This document shows, one piece after another, positions 25,162-35,313 of a stretch of 64,000 nucleotides of DNA. Every line of letters starts with the position of its first letter. Position 1 is the first letter of the stretch. The DNA lies in contig JAFEII010000002.1 in the NCBI GenBank assembly GCA_017495165.1, positions 1 to 64,000 of the forward strand. Direction: 5' to 3'. Under the pieces are notes generated by a model that saw only the letters and a program-made list of their open reading frames with translations, had not been told where the DNA came from and made no database searches. The position numbers were made by a program, and so were the translations under genes. This DNA comes from Hydromonas sp. (GTDB lineage: Bacteria; Pseudomonadota; Gammaproteobacteria; Burkholderiales; Burkholderiaceae).

Positions 25162-26088
25162 TTAGTCTGTTTTTACTTTGGCAAACCTCATGTACAAAAA
25201 CGTGCACAAGCCAACCACCAAGAACAATACCGTTGCGGCGGCAGAACCATAACCAACTTTGCCGTTGTCAATCATTTCTTGACGCACAAACCCAGACATC
25301 GTAATGGTGTCGCGATTGTTTGAGGTTAAAACATAAATCAAGTCAAACACACGCAAAGCATCGAGCAGGCGGAAAATGACCGCAACCATTAAGGCGGGCT
25401 TAATCAAAGGCAGCGTGACTTTAAAAAACACACGCACGGGGTGAATGCCATCCACTTTTGCCGCCTCATAGCAGTCTTTGGGTAACATTTGCAGCGCGGC
25501 CAAAATTAGCAAGGCCATGAAGGGCGTGGTTTTCCAAACGTCAACCAAGACGGCTGAAAACAAAGACAAGCTTGGGTCTGCAATCCACGCGATGTTGTTT
25601 TCGATGAGGCCTGTGCTGCGCAAAATACCATTAACGACGCCAAACTGGTCATGCAGCATCCAGCCCCACATTTTTGCGGACACAATCGTTGGAATCGCCC
25701 AAGGCACAAGCACGGCGGCGCGAACAAATGCACGCCCCTTAAATTCCGCGTTCAAAACCAGCGCAAACACAACACCAAGGATGGTTTCAATCGTCACAGA
25801 GAACATTGAAAACCAAAGCGTGTTGCCAATCGCCATGCGCCATTTTTCATAAATCAATGTGTCGCCCGTTGCAAACAGGCCGTATTTACCAAAATAATTG
25901 GCAAGCCCAATAAATTTGGCGCCATCCATGTTCGATATTTTGGCATCCGTAAAGCTGAACCAAATTGTGCGCGCGAGCGGCCATATGGCCACACAGGCCA
26001 GAATAATCATCATGGGTGCCAAAAAAATCCATGCGCTTTTTACCCGCTGCTGCGTGAGTGCGCTTTGTTGGGGGTGCGTTTGACTCAT
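25162..26088 (-). CDS. aglF: Sugar ABC transporter permease (MalF/AglF type)
   Basis: A 308-residue permease with about six membrane segments. Its EAA loop is YEAAKVDGIHPVRVFFKVTLPLIKPAL near residue 210. AGGAG precedes the start. It follows the binding-protein gene after 150 bases containing a stem-loop (26101-26134), and precedes aglG. Confidence 0.9.
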   Translation of the reverse strand: MSQTHPQQSALTQQRVKSAWIFLAPMMIILACVAIWPLARTIWFSFTDAKISNMDGAKFIGLANYFGKYGLFATGDTLIYEKWRMAIGNTLWFSMFSVTIETILGVVFALVLNAEFKGRAFVRAAVLVPWAIPTIVSAKMWGWMLHDQFGVVNGILRSTGLIENNIAWIADPSLSLFSAVLVDVWKTTPFMALLILAALQMLPKDCYEAAKVDGIHPVRVFFKVTLPLIKPALMVAVIFRLLDALRVFDLIYVLTSNNRDTITMSGFVRQEMIDNGKVGYGSAAATVLFLVVGLCTFLYMRFAKVKTD

Positions 26089-26100
26089 AGCTGTTCTCCT

Positions 26101-26134
26101 AAGTGGTTTTGGCGCTTGCTTCGGCCAACCACTT
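26101..26134 (-). promoter_or_regulatory. Intercistronic stem-loop after the binding-protein gene
   Basis: AAGTGGTT/AACCACTT with an inner GGC/GCC pair. It lies between the sugar-binding protein gene and the first permease, with no strong T run. It likely favours higher levels of binding-protein message, as in malE-malF (inference). Confidence 0.5.
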
Positions 26135-26238
26135 GCTTTATTTATTTATCACATTCAACCAAAAATCTTATCGCTTTTGGTTTGCCACATTTTTGAAACA
26201 AAATGGGCGGATGCTTGCGCACCAACCCATTGTTTACA

Positions 26239-27576
26239 TTACCATTTTTCGCCTTGGCGAACGCGATCCAAATCGCCTTCAAGCTTACTCAAAGCCTCCG
26301 CGCCTTTTGCTTTGCCTGAAATGACAGAGCTTGCAGAGTCCCAAAATGCATTGGATACTTCGTTGTACTTTTCACCCGTTGCGGTTGATGGACGCGCAAC
26401 TGCGTTTTCAAATACTTGGAGCAAGTCTTTGAAGAACGGGTTTTTGGTTAAAATATCCGCATCTGCATACAAAGCAGGAATCGTTGGATTGTAAGCACCC
26501 TCAATGGCTCGTTGCTTTTGCACTTCTTTGCTGGTCAAATACAGCACCAAATCAATTGCTGCGGCTTGATTTTTTGAGTATTGAGACACGCCCAATTGCC
26601 AGCCACCCAGAGTCGCGGTTGACGAACCATCGGCTCCAGCTTTAGGCAAAGGTACGATGCCAACATTGCCTTTGACTTTACTTGCTTGCTTTGGATCAGA
26701 GCCATTCACCAGCGCCCAAGCATACGGCCAGTTGCGCATAAAGACTGCGTCACCATTTTGAAACACACCTCGTGCATCTTCTTCGCCATAATTTAAAACG
26801 CCTTGCGGGCTGATTGTGCCAATCCAACCGGCAGCCATATCCAAGGCTTTTGCCGCTTGTGGATTGTTGATGGTGATTTTGCCTGTTTTATCAATAATTG
26901 TGCCGCCGTCTTTGTACGATGACACCCATTCAAGCGCATTGCAGGTCAACGATTCGGTGGCTTTGCCTTGGAACACATAACCGTTCATGTTTTTATTGCC
27001 AGAGGCGCGCTCGCCGTCTTGAATTTTTTGTGAAGTTGCGGTGAGCTCTTCCCAAGTCGTCGGCACTTTTGCTTGGTACTTTTCAAGCAAGTCTTTGCGG
27101 TAGTACAGCAAACCCGCATCAGTAAACCAAGGCATTGCCAAGAGTTTTCCATCTATCGTGTTGTTGGCAATAATCGCTGGGAAATGGTCTTTTTGCACAT
27201 CTTTTGCCGCTTGCGTTAAGTCAACCAAGTCATTTTTAATCATACCTGGCCAAACCACATCGACCATCACCACGTCCAGCTCGGCTGATTTTGCAGAAAA
27301 TTGCTGGCGGAACAAGGCCAAAATATCGGAAGTATTTGGCGGTACCGCAAACATTTTGACTTTATTGCCTGTTTTGGCTGCCCATTGTTCCGTGAGTTTT
27401 TTGCACATTTCAGCGTCTTGCCCCACTGAACCGCACGAAATGGTCAATTCGACTGGACCGTTTGTGCTCTCTACTTTTTTGTCATCGGCTTTGCCTTTGT
27501 CACCGCCGCAAGCGGACAGCACCAATGCTGCGGCTGCGCCGAGAACCAAACCTGTTAGTAATTTTTTTGTTTTCAT
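26239..27576 (-). CDS. aglE: Alpha-glucoside-binding lipoprotein
   Basis: A 445-residue extracellular solute-binding protein (family 1). The signal peptide ends in the lipobox LVLSACGGDKG. The mature part shows the typical VELTISCGSVGQDAEMCKKLTEQWAAKTG start. The ATG at 27576 is preferred over an upstream in-frame codon because it places the lysine-rich signal start correctly. It is the first gene of the alpha-glucoside operon. Specificity is inferred from the neighbouring glucosidase. Confidence 0.88.
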   Translation of the reverse strand: MKTKKLLTGLVLGAAAALVLSACGGDKGKADDKKVESTNGPVELTISCGSVGQDAEMCKKLTEQWAAKTGNKVKMFAVPPNTSDILALFRQQFSAKSAELDVVMVDVVWPGMIKNDLVDLTQAAKDVQKDHFPAIIANNTIDGKLLAMPWFTDAGLLYYRKDLLEKYQAKVPTTWEELTATSQKIQDGERASGNKNMNGYVFQGKATESLTCNALEWVSSYKDGGTIIDKTGKITINNPQAAKALDMAAGWIGTISPQGVLNYGEEDARGVFQNGDAVFMRNWPYAWALVNGSDPKQASKVKGNVGIVPLPKAGADGSSTATLGGWQLGVSQYSKNQAAAIDLVLYLTSKEVQKQRAIEGAYNPTIPALYADADILTKNPFFKDLLQVFENAVARPSTATGEKYNEVSNAFWDSASSVISGKAKGAEALSKLEGDLDRVRQGEKW

Positions 27577-27725
27577 GTCTCTACCTTTGTTTAAAGTAAT
27601 TTTTGGGCGTGCTTTGATGCGCACTTATTTGCCCGTCTTCGTTGTGTGAGATTTGCGCCTTGAGTTGCAAAAAACCATACGCAGTTGTATCGCGATTTCA
27701 CAAAGCCGTCACAAAACGTTCGCGT

Positions 27726-27754
27726 ACTTTAATCACAGCCCCATTGACTGTCAA
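27726..27754 (-). promoter_or_regulatory. Sigma-70 promoter for the alpha-glucoside operon
   Basis: Minus strand TTGACA (27754-27749), a 17-base spacer, then TAAAGT (27731-27726). The leader is about 140 bases. An AACGTT-centred sequence just downstream (about 27710-27725) could be an operator, but no regulator gene lies beside the operon. Confidence 0.6.
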
Positions 27755-27833
27755 GCGATTACGCCAAAATTTGGCCTAATTATTTAATTTATCTCAACAA
27801 CCAATTTTGCGCCCCGTTTTTAAAGGCACACAG

Positions 27834-27875
27834 AAAAAACCCGCGATATGAGTGGGCTCACATCGCGGGTTTTTT
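27834..27875 (-). terminator. Terminator of glyS (bidirectional form)
   Basis: AAAAAACCCGCGAT...GTGAG paired with CTCA...ATCGCGGGTTTTTT; six A before and six T after. It lies 28 bases beyond the glyS stop. Confidence 0.92.
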
Positions 27876-27903
27876 AGGTTTTGTTTGGATCCGGGGTTTA
27901 AAG

Positions 27904-30012
27904 TTAAACCGCCAAACAGGATATATCCGCCACGCCGTTCATCAATTGCGCGAGTTCTTGCAATAATTTGAGGCGGTTGGCACGCACATTCAAATCATCC
28001 GCCATCACCATCACATCGTTAAAAAACGCATCGACTGGGTCGCGCAGTGTGGCCAGCGCGGTTAAGGCGGTTTGGTATTCACGACTATTGATGGCGTTTT
28101 GCACAGTTGGTCGAACGGTTTGAACGGCGTTTGCCAATGCTTGCTCGGCGGGTTCTGCCAATAATGCGGCGTTGATCTCGCTGCCCATCACTTCGGATTT
28201 TTCAACGGCTTTGCGCAAAATATTCACGCAGCGTTTATTAGCGGCCGCCAAGTCTGCGGCTTGCGGCAACAGGGCAAAGGCTTGGACGGCGGCAAGTTTT
28301 TGGCTCACTTCGTCTAAACGGTCTGGGTTGTTGGACAACACGGCTTCGATGTGGGCGGGCGAATAGCCGCCGTCTTTGAGCAAGCCTTTGAGGCGGTCGA
28401 GCATAAAGGTTTTGACCGCGTCCACGCTGTTTTTGACGTGTGCGTTGTCATCAAACTGCGCTTGAACGTGGCTTAATGTATCGCTCAATGACAAAGGCAA
28501 TTGGCGTTCTAAAATCATGCGCACCACGCCCAACGCGTGGCGGCGCAAGGCAAATGGGTCTTTTTCGCCGGTCGGTTGCAAACCAATGCCCCAAATCCCA
28601 ACCAAGGTTTCTAATTTATCCGCCAAAGCCACGATTAAACCCGTGGTGCTGGCTGGCAATGCGTCGCCTGCAAAGCGCGGCTGATAATGCTCGGCGCACG
28701 CGCTGGCCACATCGGCGGGTTCACCGTGGTGCGCTGCGTAATAACGCCCCATGATGCCTTGTAGCTCTGGAAATTCGCCCACCATGTCGCTGACCAAATC
28801 GGCTTTGGCGATGGTGGCGGCGCGTTGTGCGTGGTCAATGTTGGCGTTGAGCTGGGTTGCCAAATACGCAGCGATGTTGCGCACGCGGCTGATGCGTGCG
28901 CCTTGCGTGCCTAATTTGTTGTGATACACAACGGTGTCGAGTTTGGCGACCATTTCGTCAAGCGATTTTTTCTTGTCTTGTTCAAAGAAAAACTGCGCAT
29001 CCGCAAGGCGCGGGCGCACGACGCGGGCGTTGCCCTCAATAATGTCGCTCGGGTTGTCGGTCAAAATATTCGATACCACTAAAAATTCATTGACCAGCGC
29101 GCGGTTGGCGTCGGTCATGGCAAAGTATTTTTGATTGGTTTGCATGGTTAAAATCAAGCATTCTTGCGGCACGGATAAAAAACCTGCGTCAAACGCGGCC
29201 TTGTAAACCACCGGCCATTCGGTCAGCGCGGTGACTTCGTCAAGCAATTCGTCAGGCATGATGACTTGATGGTTGCCCGCATGGGTTTTGAGCTGTTCAT
29301 AAATGCTTTCGCGGCGCACCGCAAAATCAGGCTCAACCCTCCCCACATTGCGCAATACGTGCGCGTAATCGGAGGCGTTTTGGACGCTCAAGCCTTTATC
29401 GCTCATGAAACGATGGCCGTCGGTCAAACGGTCGGCGGTCACGCCAAACACGGTGACGGGCAGCACATCATTGCCCCACAGCGCAATCAGCCGCTTGACA
29501 GGGCGCACAAACGCCACGTCTTGCTCGGCCGTTGTGCCTGCATGAATCTGATAGGTCATGACTTTGGGGATTGGCAGTTTGGCGGCAACTTCGGTTAAGA
29601 CGTTTTGCAAGGCATCTGCCAGTACCGCGCCTGTTTGCGTGTAGCTGATAAAAAACGTGTCTTGTTTGCCATCATTTTCAATCTCTAAATCCGCCACCGT
29701 TTTGTCCGCAAAACCCATGGCGGTTAATTTTTTGATGAGCGATGGGCTGGCTTGTCCGTCATCGGTCAACGCGACTTTGACGGGCAATACTTTGTCGCGC
29801 TTTTGCACGTCCGCCGCTTGCTGGGCAACGCCCGCAATCGTCACCGCCAAACGGCGCGGCGTGGCGTATGCGTGCGTTTGGGCATCGGCCTGCGCCAAGC
29901 CCAATTTAACCAAAGCCTCATGCACGCCTGTGGCGAATGCGGTTGAGAGCTTGCTCAATGCTTTTGGCGGGAGCTCTTCGGTTAATAGTTCGATTAATAA
30001 ATCTTGTTTCAT
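27904..30012 (-). CDS. glyS: Glycyl-tRNA synthetase beta subunit
   Basis: A 702-residue beta subunit of the bacterial alpha2-beta2 glycyl-tRNA synthetase. It begins with the canonical LLIELLTEELPPKAL and contains the HD-like FPELQGIMGRYYAAHHGEP and a C-terminal anticodon-binding region ending in FFNDVMVMADDLNVRANRLKLL. Length is normal. The alpha-subunit gene glyQ normally lies directly upstream; here REP elements and a broken RAYT gene occupy that place, so glyQ must be elsewhere. Confidence 0.96.
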   Translation of the reverse strand: MKQDLLIELLTEELPPKALSKLSTAFATGVHEALVKLGLAQADAQTHAYATPRRLAVTIAGVAQQAADVQKRDKVLPVKVALTDDGQASPSLIKKLTAMGFADKTVADLEIENDGKQDTFFISYTQTGAVLADALQNVLTEVAAKLPIPKVMTYQIHAGTTAEQDVAFVRPVKRLIALWGNDVLPVTVFGVTADRLTDGHRFMSDKGLSVQNASDYAHVLRNVGRVEPDFAVRRESIYEQLKTHAGNHQVIMPDELLDEVTALTEWPVVYKAAFDAGFLSVPQECLILTMQTNQKYFAMTDANRALVNEFLVVSNILTDNPSDIIEGNARVVRPRLADAQFFFEQDKKKSLDEMVAKLDTVVYHNKLGTQGARISRVRNIAAYLATQLNANIDHAQRAATIAKADLVSDMVGEFPELQGIMGRYYAAHHGEPADVASACAEHYQPRFAGDALPASTTGLIVALADKLETLVGIWGIGLQPTGEKDPFALRRHALGVVRMILERQLPLSLSDTLSHVQAQFDDNAHVKNSVDAVKTFMLDRLKGLLKDGGYSPAHIEAVLSNNPDRLDEVSQKLAAVQAFALLPQAADLAAANKRCVNILRKAVEKSEVMGSEINAALLAEPAEQALANAVQTVRPTVQNAINSREYQTALTALATLRDPVDAFFNDVMVMADDLNVRANRLKLLQELAQLMNGVADISCLAV

Positions 30013-30030
30013 GTTTGCCTTTTACCGTTC

Positions 30031-30095
30031 GGCGGGCATGAATGCCCGCCCTACATTATTTTGGGTCGTTCGTAGGGCGGGCATTTATGCCCGCC
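30031..30095. repeat. Two REP elements upstream of glyS
   Basis: An inverted unit at 30031-30054 and a direct unit at 30072-30095. Each has a GGCGGGC/GCCCGCC stem with GTAG (or CTAC) on one side, arranged tail to tail like a BIME. The second lies inside the 3' end of the RAYT reading frame. Confidence 0.92.
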
Positions 30096-30614
30096 GCTCC
30101 TTCATCACCCCAACTCTCGTGATACACGCCCTGTTTCACATACCGATGAAACGACGAGTATTGCCAATCTTTGACACATTCAACCAAACCATGTTTAACT
30201 GGGTTGAAATGTATGTAATTTAAATGCGTCTCAAAATCTGATTCATCTCGAATCAGCCGTTCATAAAAACGCTGTTGCCACAATGTGCTTTGACGCTTGT
30301 GTTTGCGCCGATTATTTAATAATGTTGCATCAAAAAAACTCAGCGCCGCATTGACGTGTCACCAATTGTTTGATGATTTTCCAACGCGTCGAAAAATCAT
30401 CGTCGCCCTCAGGCAATGTCCAAATGGCGTGTAAATGGTCGGGCAATAAAACCCATGCTTCAATATTGAACGGTCGCGTTAGCCGAACCTGCTCAATCGC
30501 TTCACGCAACGCAATGCGCATATTGGGTTGGGTTAAAATCGCTTGGCGTTGTTCGGTTACCACCGTAAAAAAATACGTGCCACCTTGGATTTTCAAACGA
30601 TGATAGTTTGACAC
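30056..30614 (-). pseudogene. REP-associated tyrosine transposase (RAYT), frameshifted at T7
   Basis: A Y1_Tnp/TnpA-REP enzyme split into two frames. The N-terminal part (30614-30330) carries the HUH motif in LLPDHLHAIW; the C-terminal part carries the catalytic-tyrosine stretch LNYIHFNPVKHGLVE and ends SSFHRYV. The two would join in one frame if the seven-T run (plus-strand A7, 30332-30338) had six. The last residues (about 14) are encoded by a REP element. It is surrounded by at least five REPs of the matching GTAG type. It may be dead, phase-variable, or expressed by slippage. Confidence 0.85.
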
Positions 30615-30672
30615 GGCAAACCTTTATTTCAATACGTCGTTTGTGCGCTTTTTGTGGTTTGTGCGTGGCGTT

Positions 30673-30852
30673 GGCGGGCATGAATGCCCGCCCTACACGC
30701 GCGATTGTTATCCTCAAAAATAGAAAGCGCTGTATATTTTTACCCGCAGATAGTTTGGCCCAACAATATTTTAAAACCCGTAGGGCGGGCATTTATGCCC
30801 GCCTTTGCTTTGGTTTACACCTTGGATTGGCGGGCATGAATGCCCGCCCTAC
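30673..30852. repeat. REP cluster upstream of the RAYT gene
   Basis: Inverted unit 30673-30696, direct unit 30780-30803 and inverted unit 30829-30852. The last two form a tail-to-tail pair that abuts the LprI-like gene stop. The direct unit matches those at 10191 and 30072 base for base. Nothing coding is seen between them. Confidence 0.92.
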
Positions 30853-30856
30853 GCAC

Positions 30857-31210
30857 TTAGTAATTATCCTGCAACCATTTAATTCTAGCATTGGTGATTC
30901 TTGTAAGGCATTGATTTCTCACCATAGGTTGCATTGAGCCACCTTCATACTCACTCGCCTCACTCTCACACGTCGTATCTTTGTATTTTATCCACGCCAA
31001 TTCTGACTTTTTTAATATTGCGCGCTCTTCTAAAGAAAGACGCGCACTTATTCCTTTGTAAAGTGAGTTAATCCGCTTTTCAGCTTTGTTATATTCGCGA
31101 ACCGTACATATTGTAATTTCCGTTTGTGTACTCAACGCACAAACCTCAGCTTGCGCCGAGAATGACAATGCGGCGAGCAAGGCGCCAATTAATGCATAAC
31201 GTGATTTCAT
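30857..31210 (-). CDS. LprI/DUF1311-like secreted protein
   Basis: A 117-residue protein with a signal peptide ending near SAQA. It has the DUF1311 (lysozyme inhibitor LprI-like) pattern of ELAWIKYKDTTCESEASEYEGGSMQP and a later Cys in RNQCLTRITNARIKWL. Six cysteines in the mature part suggest disulfide bonds and periplasmic location. Function is uncertain; the LprI link rests on the domain only. It stands alone between a REP pair and gapA. Confidence 0.75.
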   Translation of the reverse strand: MKSRYALIGALLAALSFSAQAEVCALSTQTEITICTVREYNKAEKRINSLYKGISARLSLEERAILKKSELAWIKYKDTTCESEASEYEGGSMQPMVRNQCLTRITNARIKWLQDNY

Positions 31211-31259
31211 CTTAATTCCCTATACGGTAATGACGGGCGTTATGCCCGCCAAATGGCAC

Positions 31260-32270
31260 TTACTTCGCTGTCATCAACGCCACAGTCGTGTCCAACATGC
31301 GGTTTGAAAACCCCCATTCGTTGTCATACCAGCTACCGACTTTGACCAAGCGGCCGTTGACTTTGGTGAGGCTTGAGTCATAAGACGATGAGGCAGGGTC
31401 GTGGTTAAAATCAACCGATACCAATGGTGCGTCAACGTAATTCAAAATGCCTTTGAGCGCGCCTTGTGACGCGGTTTTCATGATGGCGTGGATTTCTTCA
31501 ACGCTGGTGTCGCGGGCGGCGATGAAGCTCAAATCAACCAATGACACGTTAATGGTTGGCACGCGAATGGCGTAGCCGTCGAGTTTGCCATTAAGTTCTG
31601 GCAAGACCAAGCCGACTGCGGCTGCCGCACCGGTTTTGGCGGGAATCATGCTCATGGTGGCGCTGCGGGCGCGGCGGATGTCTTCGTGGTACACGTCGGT
31701 TAAGCGCTGGTCATTGGTGTAGGCGTGGATGGTGGTCATGAGGCCTGAAACAATGCCGATGGCGTCATTGAGCGGTTTGACCAATGGCGCGAGGCAATTG
31801 GTGGTGCATGATGCGTTTGAAATCACGGTGTCGGTGGATTTTAAAATGCTGTGGTTGACGCCGTACACAATGGTTGCGTCCACGTCTTTACCACCCGGTG
31901 CGCTGATGATGACTTTTTTTGCGCCGCCTTGTAAATGCTTGGATGCGGCATCTTTTGTGGTGAAAAAACCTGTGCATTCCATCACAACGTCTACGCCCAA
32001 TTCGCCCCAAGGTAATTTGGCTGGGTCACGTTCTGCCAATACCTTGATGCGGTCGCCATTGACGATGATGTAATCGCCGTCAACCGTCACGGTGCCTGGG
32101 AACTTGCCATGCGCGGTGTCGTATTGGGTGAGGTGGGCGTTGATGGTGGCGTCGCCCAAGTCGTTAATCGCCACGATTTCGATGTCGTGGGTTTTACCGC
32201 CCTCGTAATGTGCGCGTAAGATGTTGCGGCCGATGCGGCCGTAGCCGTTGATTGCAATTTTGATGGTCAT
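31260..32270 (-). CDS. gapA: Glyceraldehyde-3-phosphate dehydrogenase, type I
   Basis: A 336-residue NAD-dependent GAPDH of glycolysis. The Rossmann motif [14 protein letters not shown] is at the N terminus and the catalytic Cys in [13 protein letters not shown]. Asp at the end of the second strand (AINDLGD) points to NAD preference. It lies 22 bases after tkt in the same direction, a common proteobacterial pairing. A degenerate REP-like hairpin (31232-31250) follows and may end the transcript. Confidence 0.97.
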   Translation of the reverse strand: MTIKIAINGYGRIGRNILRAHYEGGKTHDIEIVAINDLGDATINAHLTQYDTAHGKFPGTVTVDGDYIIVNGDRIKVLAERDPAKLPWGELGVDVVMECTGFFTTKDAASKHLQGGAKKVIISAPGGKDVDATIVYGVNHSILKSTDTVISNASCTTNCLAPLVKPLNDAIGIVSGLMTTIHAYTNDQRLTDVYHEDIRRARSATMSMIPAKTGAAAAVGLVLPELNGKLDGYAIRVPTINVSLVDLSFIAARDTSVEEIHAIMKTASQGALKGILNYVDAPLVSVDFNHDPASSSYDSSLTKVNGRLVKVGSWYDNEWGFSNRMLDTTVALMTAK

Positions 32271-32292
32271 GCGGTTTCTCCTAAGATTAAAA

Positions 32293-34299
32293 TTATTTCA
32301 ATACTGACAATGCGGTTTGCACCACATTATCGACGGTAAAGCCAAACAACTTAAACAACTCGGGTGCGGGTGCAGACTCGCCAAAACGGTCTAAACCAAC
32401 CACGGCGTCACAGCGGTATTTCCACCATGAATCAGACACGCCCGCTTCAACCGCAATGCGCGGTACGCCTTCGGTCAAAACGCTATTTTTGTACTCGGTG
32501 GATTGTTTGTCAAACACATCCAAACACGGCGCAGACACGACGCGGGCGTGAATGCCTTGGGCGGCCAACGCTTGCACCGATTGAACCGCCAAGTCAACCT
32601 CCGAACCCGTTGCCATAATAATCAGTTGCGCAGGCGCAGCAGAATCACGCAACACATACGCACCTTTGGCGATATTGGCGATTTGCTCTGGCGTGCGGCT
32701 CATAAAGGCCAAATTTTGGCGGGTGTAAATCATGGTCGATGGCCCGTCGGTGCGGCGGATGGACTCTGCCCAAGCCGCGCCTGATTCGGTGGTGTCGCAC
32801 GGGCGCCATACGTTGAGGTTGGGAATCAAACGCAAGCTGGCGGTGTGTTCGACGGGTTGATGGGTTGGGCCATCCTCCCCAACGCCAATTGAATCATGCG
32901 TAAACACAAACAGCGTGCGGATTTTCATCAACGCCGCCATGCGAATGGCGTTGCGCGAGTAATCGGAGAACGTTAAGAACGTTGCGCCAAACGGCAAATA
33001 ACCGCCGTGCAAGGCGATGCCATTCATGATGGCGCTCATACCAAATTCGCGCACGCCGTAGCTGATGTGATTGCCCCATTGATTGGGCAGCAGGCGTGTG
33101 CAGGTGGACCAGTTGGTTAAGTTTGAACTGGTTAAATCGGCTGAACCGCCCAAGAACTCTGGCAACACTGCGGCGTAGGCTTCAATCGCGTTTTGTGAGG
33201 ATTTGCGTGTGGCGATGGTCTCGGCTTTGTCTTGGCAGGTTTGCAAGTACGCGGCAACCGCTTGGTCAAAATCAGCGGGCAATTCGCCTTTCATGCGGCG
33301 GGTGAATTCTGCTGCGAGCGCTGGATGCGCTTGCGCGTAGGCGGCAAAGCGCGTGTTCCATTCGGTTTCAAACGCCGCGCCTGTGGCGGTGCTGTCCCAT
33401 GCATCGTATTGCGCTTGCGGCATTTCAAAAGCAGGGTATTCCCAGCCAATGTGCGCGCGGGTTGCGGCGATTTCGTCTGCACCCAATGGCGCGCCGTGGA
33501 CTTTATCCGTGCCTTGGAATTTGGGCGAGCCAAAACCAATTGTGGTGCGGCAGCAAATCAGCGTGGGCGCGTCGGTGTTGACTGCATTGGATTTGGCGGT
33601 TTGCATGGCCTTGAGCAATGCGTCTGCGTCGTGACCGTCCACGCCGCGAATCACGTTCCAACCGTAGGATTCAAAGCGTTTTGGGGTGTCGTCTGAAAAC
33701 CAAGGCTCAACATGGCCGTCAATCGAAATGCCGTTGTCGTCCCACAAAGCCACGAGTTTTGATAACTTCAACGTGCCCGCCAAGGCACATGATTCGTGGC
33801 TAATGCCCTCCATCATGCAGCCGTCACCCAAAAACGTCCAAGTCATGTGGTCAACAATTTGATGCCCATCTTGGTTAAATTCTTGCGCCAATAGTTTTTC
33901 GGTGAGCGCCATCCCAACTGCGTTTGAAATTCCTTGTCCCAACGGGCCTGTGGTGGTTTCAATCCCGTCGGCAAAGCCAAATTCTGGATGACCTGCGGTT
34001 TTGGAGTGCAATTGGCGGAAATTTTTGATGTCATTCATCGACAAGTCATAACCCGTGAGGTGCAACAACGAATACAGCAGCATTGAGCCGTGGCCATTTG
34101 ACAGCACGAAGCGGTCGCGGTCAAACCATTTTGAGCCTTTTGGATTGTGCTTGAGCAAGCCGTTGGCGGGACTCCACAGAACTTGCGCAATATCGGCCAT
34201 GCCCATTGGCATACCTGGGTGACCTGAGTTGGTTTGTTGTACCGCATCCATTGACATGGCGCGGATGGCATTGGCCATTTGTTTGTTTGTTATCGTCAT
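32293..34299 (-). CDS. tkt: Transketolase
   Basis: A 668-residue thiamine-diphosphate enzyme linking glycolysis and the pentose phosphate pathway. Landmarks are [17 protein letters not shown] at the N terminus, the ThDP motif [18 protein letters not shown] and the signature [20 protein letters not shown]. Length is normal. It is first in the tkt-gapA unit. It can use the ribose 5-phosphate coming from the nucleoside operon. Confidence 0.97.
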   Translation of the reverse strand: MTITNKQMANAIRAMSMDAVQQTNSGHPGMPMGMADIAQVLWSPANGLLKHNPKGSKWFDRDRFVLSNGHGSMLLYSLLHLTGYDLSMNDIKNFRQLHSKTAGHPEFGFADGIETTTGPLGQGISNAVGMALTEKLLAQEFNQDGHQIVDHMTWTFLGDGCMMEGISHESCALAGTLKLSKLVALWDDNGISIDGHVEPWFSDDTPKRFESYGWNVIRGVDGHDADALLKAMQTAKSNAVNTDAPTLICCRTTIGFGSPKFQGTDKVHGAPLGADEIAATRAHIGWEYPAFEMPQAQYDAWDSTATGAAFETEWNTRFAAYAQAHPALAAEFTRRMKGELPADFDQAVAAYLQTCQDKAETIATRKSSQNAIEAYAAVLPEFLGGSADLTSSNLTNWSTCTRLLPNQWGNHISYGVREFGMSAIMNGIALHGGYLPFGATFLTFSDYSRNAIRMAALMKIRTLFVFTHDSIGVGEDGPTHQPVEHTASLRLIPNLNVWRPCDTTESGAAWAESIRRTDGPSTMIYTRQNLAFMSRTPEQIANIAKGAYVLRDSAAPAQLIIMATGSEVDLAVQSVQALAAQGIHARVVSAPCLDVFDKQSTEYKNSVLTEGVPRIAVEAGVSDSWWKYRCDAVVGLDRFGESAPAPELFKLFGFTVDNVVQTALSVLK

Positions 34300-34404
34300 A
34301 AAAACCTCTTTGGTGTGAAGTGGGCAAAATTAAATCGGGTTATTTTAACAGATGAGCGCGCCATCATCAGTTAAAATGCGCCTTTATGATTAAAAAAGTT
34401 CACC

Positions 34405-35145
34405 ATGGCTCACCGTTTTTACTTCCCCGCGCCTCTGCCCGCACTTGATGCTGAGTTTTCACTCCCTGTCGAGGTGTTCCATCATGCGGTCAATGTCATG
34501 CGCTTGCGCAGTGGCGATGCGCTTGAGCTGTTTGATGGCAACGGTTTAAGTGCCACAGCGCATATCTCTTTCATTGAAAAAAAATCAGCGCGGGCGCGCC
34601 TTGTTCAGGTTCAGGCGGCCAGCGTGGAGTCGCCATTGCACATTACCTTGGCGCAGTGTTTGAGCGCGGGCGACAAAATGGATTGGACGATTGAAAAAGC
34701 CGTGGAGCTCGGCGTGTCGCACATCGTGCCTATTTTTTCTGCCAAAAGCCAAATCAAACTCACACCTGAGCGCGCTGCAAAAAAACTTGAACATTGGCGC
34801 AAGATTATTGTGGCAGCTTGCGCGCAATCTGGGCGAAACGTGTTGCCCACTCTGGCGGAATGCATACCAATTAAGCAGTTTTTAGCCAATCAAAAATCAA
34901 ACAATACATATAAATTACTGCTTCACCCAAACGGCGCTGTGCCGTTCAAACAACTGCCTACACCTTCTAGTGGTCAAAAATACACAATTTTAATTGGCCC
35001 GGAGTCTGGTTTTGATGTAAATGAGCTTGAAAATGCACAAGCGGTGGGCTTTACCAACACGATTTTGGGCCCGCGCATTTTGCGCACAGAATCCGCTGGA
35101 TTGGCCGCCATTGCTTGTGTTCAGGCGGTTTGGGGTGATTTTTAA
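34405..35145 (+). CDS. rsmE: 16S rRNA m3U1498 methyltransferase
   Basis: A 246-residue SPOUT-class methyltransferase modifying U1498 of 16S rRNA. The N-terminal PUA-like part has FYFPAPLPAL; the knot region has LIGPESGFDVNELENA and the terminal LGPRILRTESAGLAAIACVQA. It is divergent from tkt with about 105 bases between, and stands as a single gene. Confidence 0.95.
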   Translation: MAHRFYFPAPLPALDAEFSLPVEVFHHAVNVMRLRSGDALELFDGNGLSATAHISFIEKKSARARLVQVQAASVESPLHITLAQCLSAGDKMDWTIEKAVELGVSHIVPIFSAKSQIKLTPERAAKKLEHWRKIIVAACAQSGRNVLPTLAECIPIKQFLANQKSNNTYKLLLHPNGAVPFKQLPTPSSGQKYTILIGPESGFDVNELENAQAVGFTNTILGPRILRTESAGLAAIACVQAVWGDF

Positions 35146-35313
35146 TTTGGATTGAAACAAAAAATTTGAAATAAAAACACGCCCAGACAAAACACGAGCA
35201 AAACTTCATGCTAGTATTCGCTGTAAGCCGAACAAACAAAGGCTTGCAAGACACTTTAATCACGTTTTATGTTTGAATGCGCGATTGATTTATAGACTTT
35301 TTAGAGGATTATC

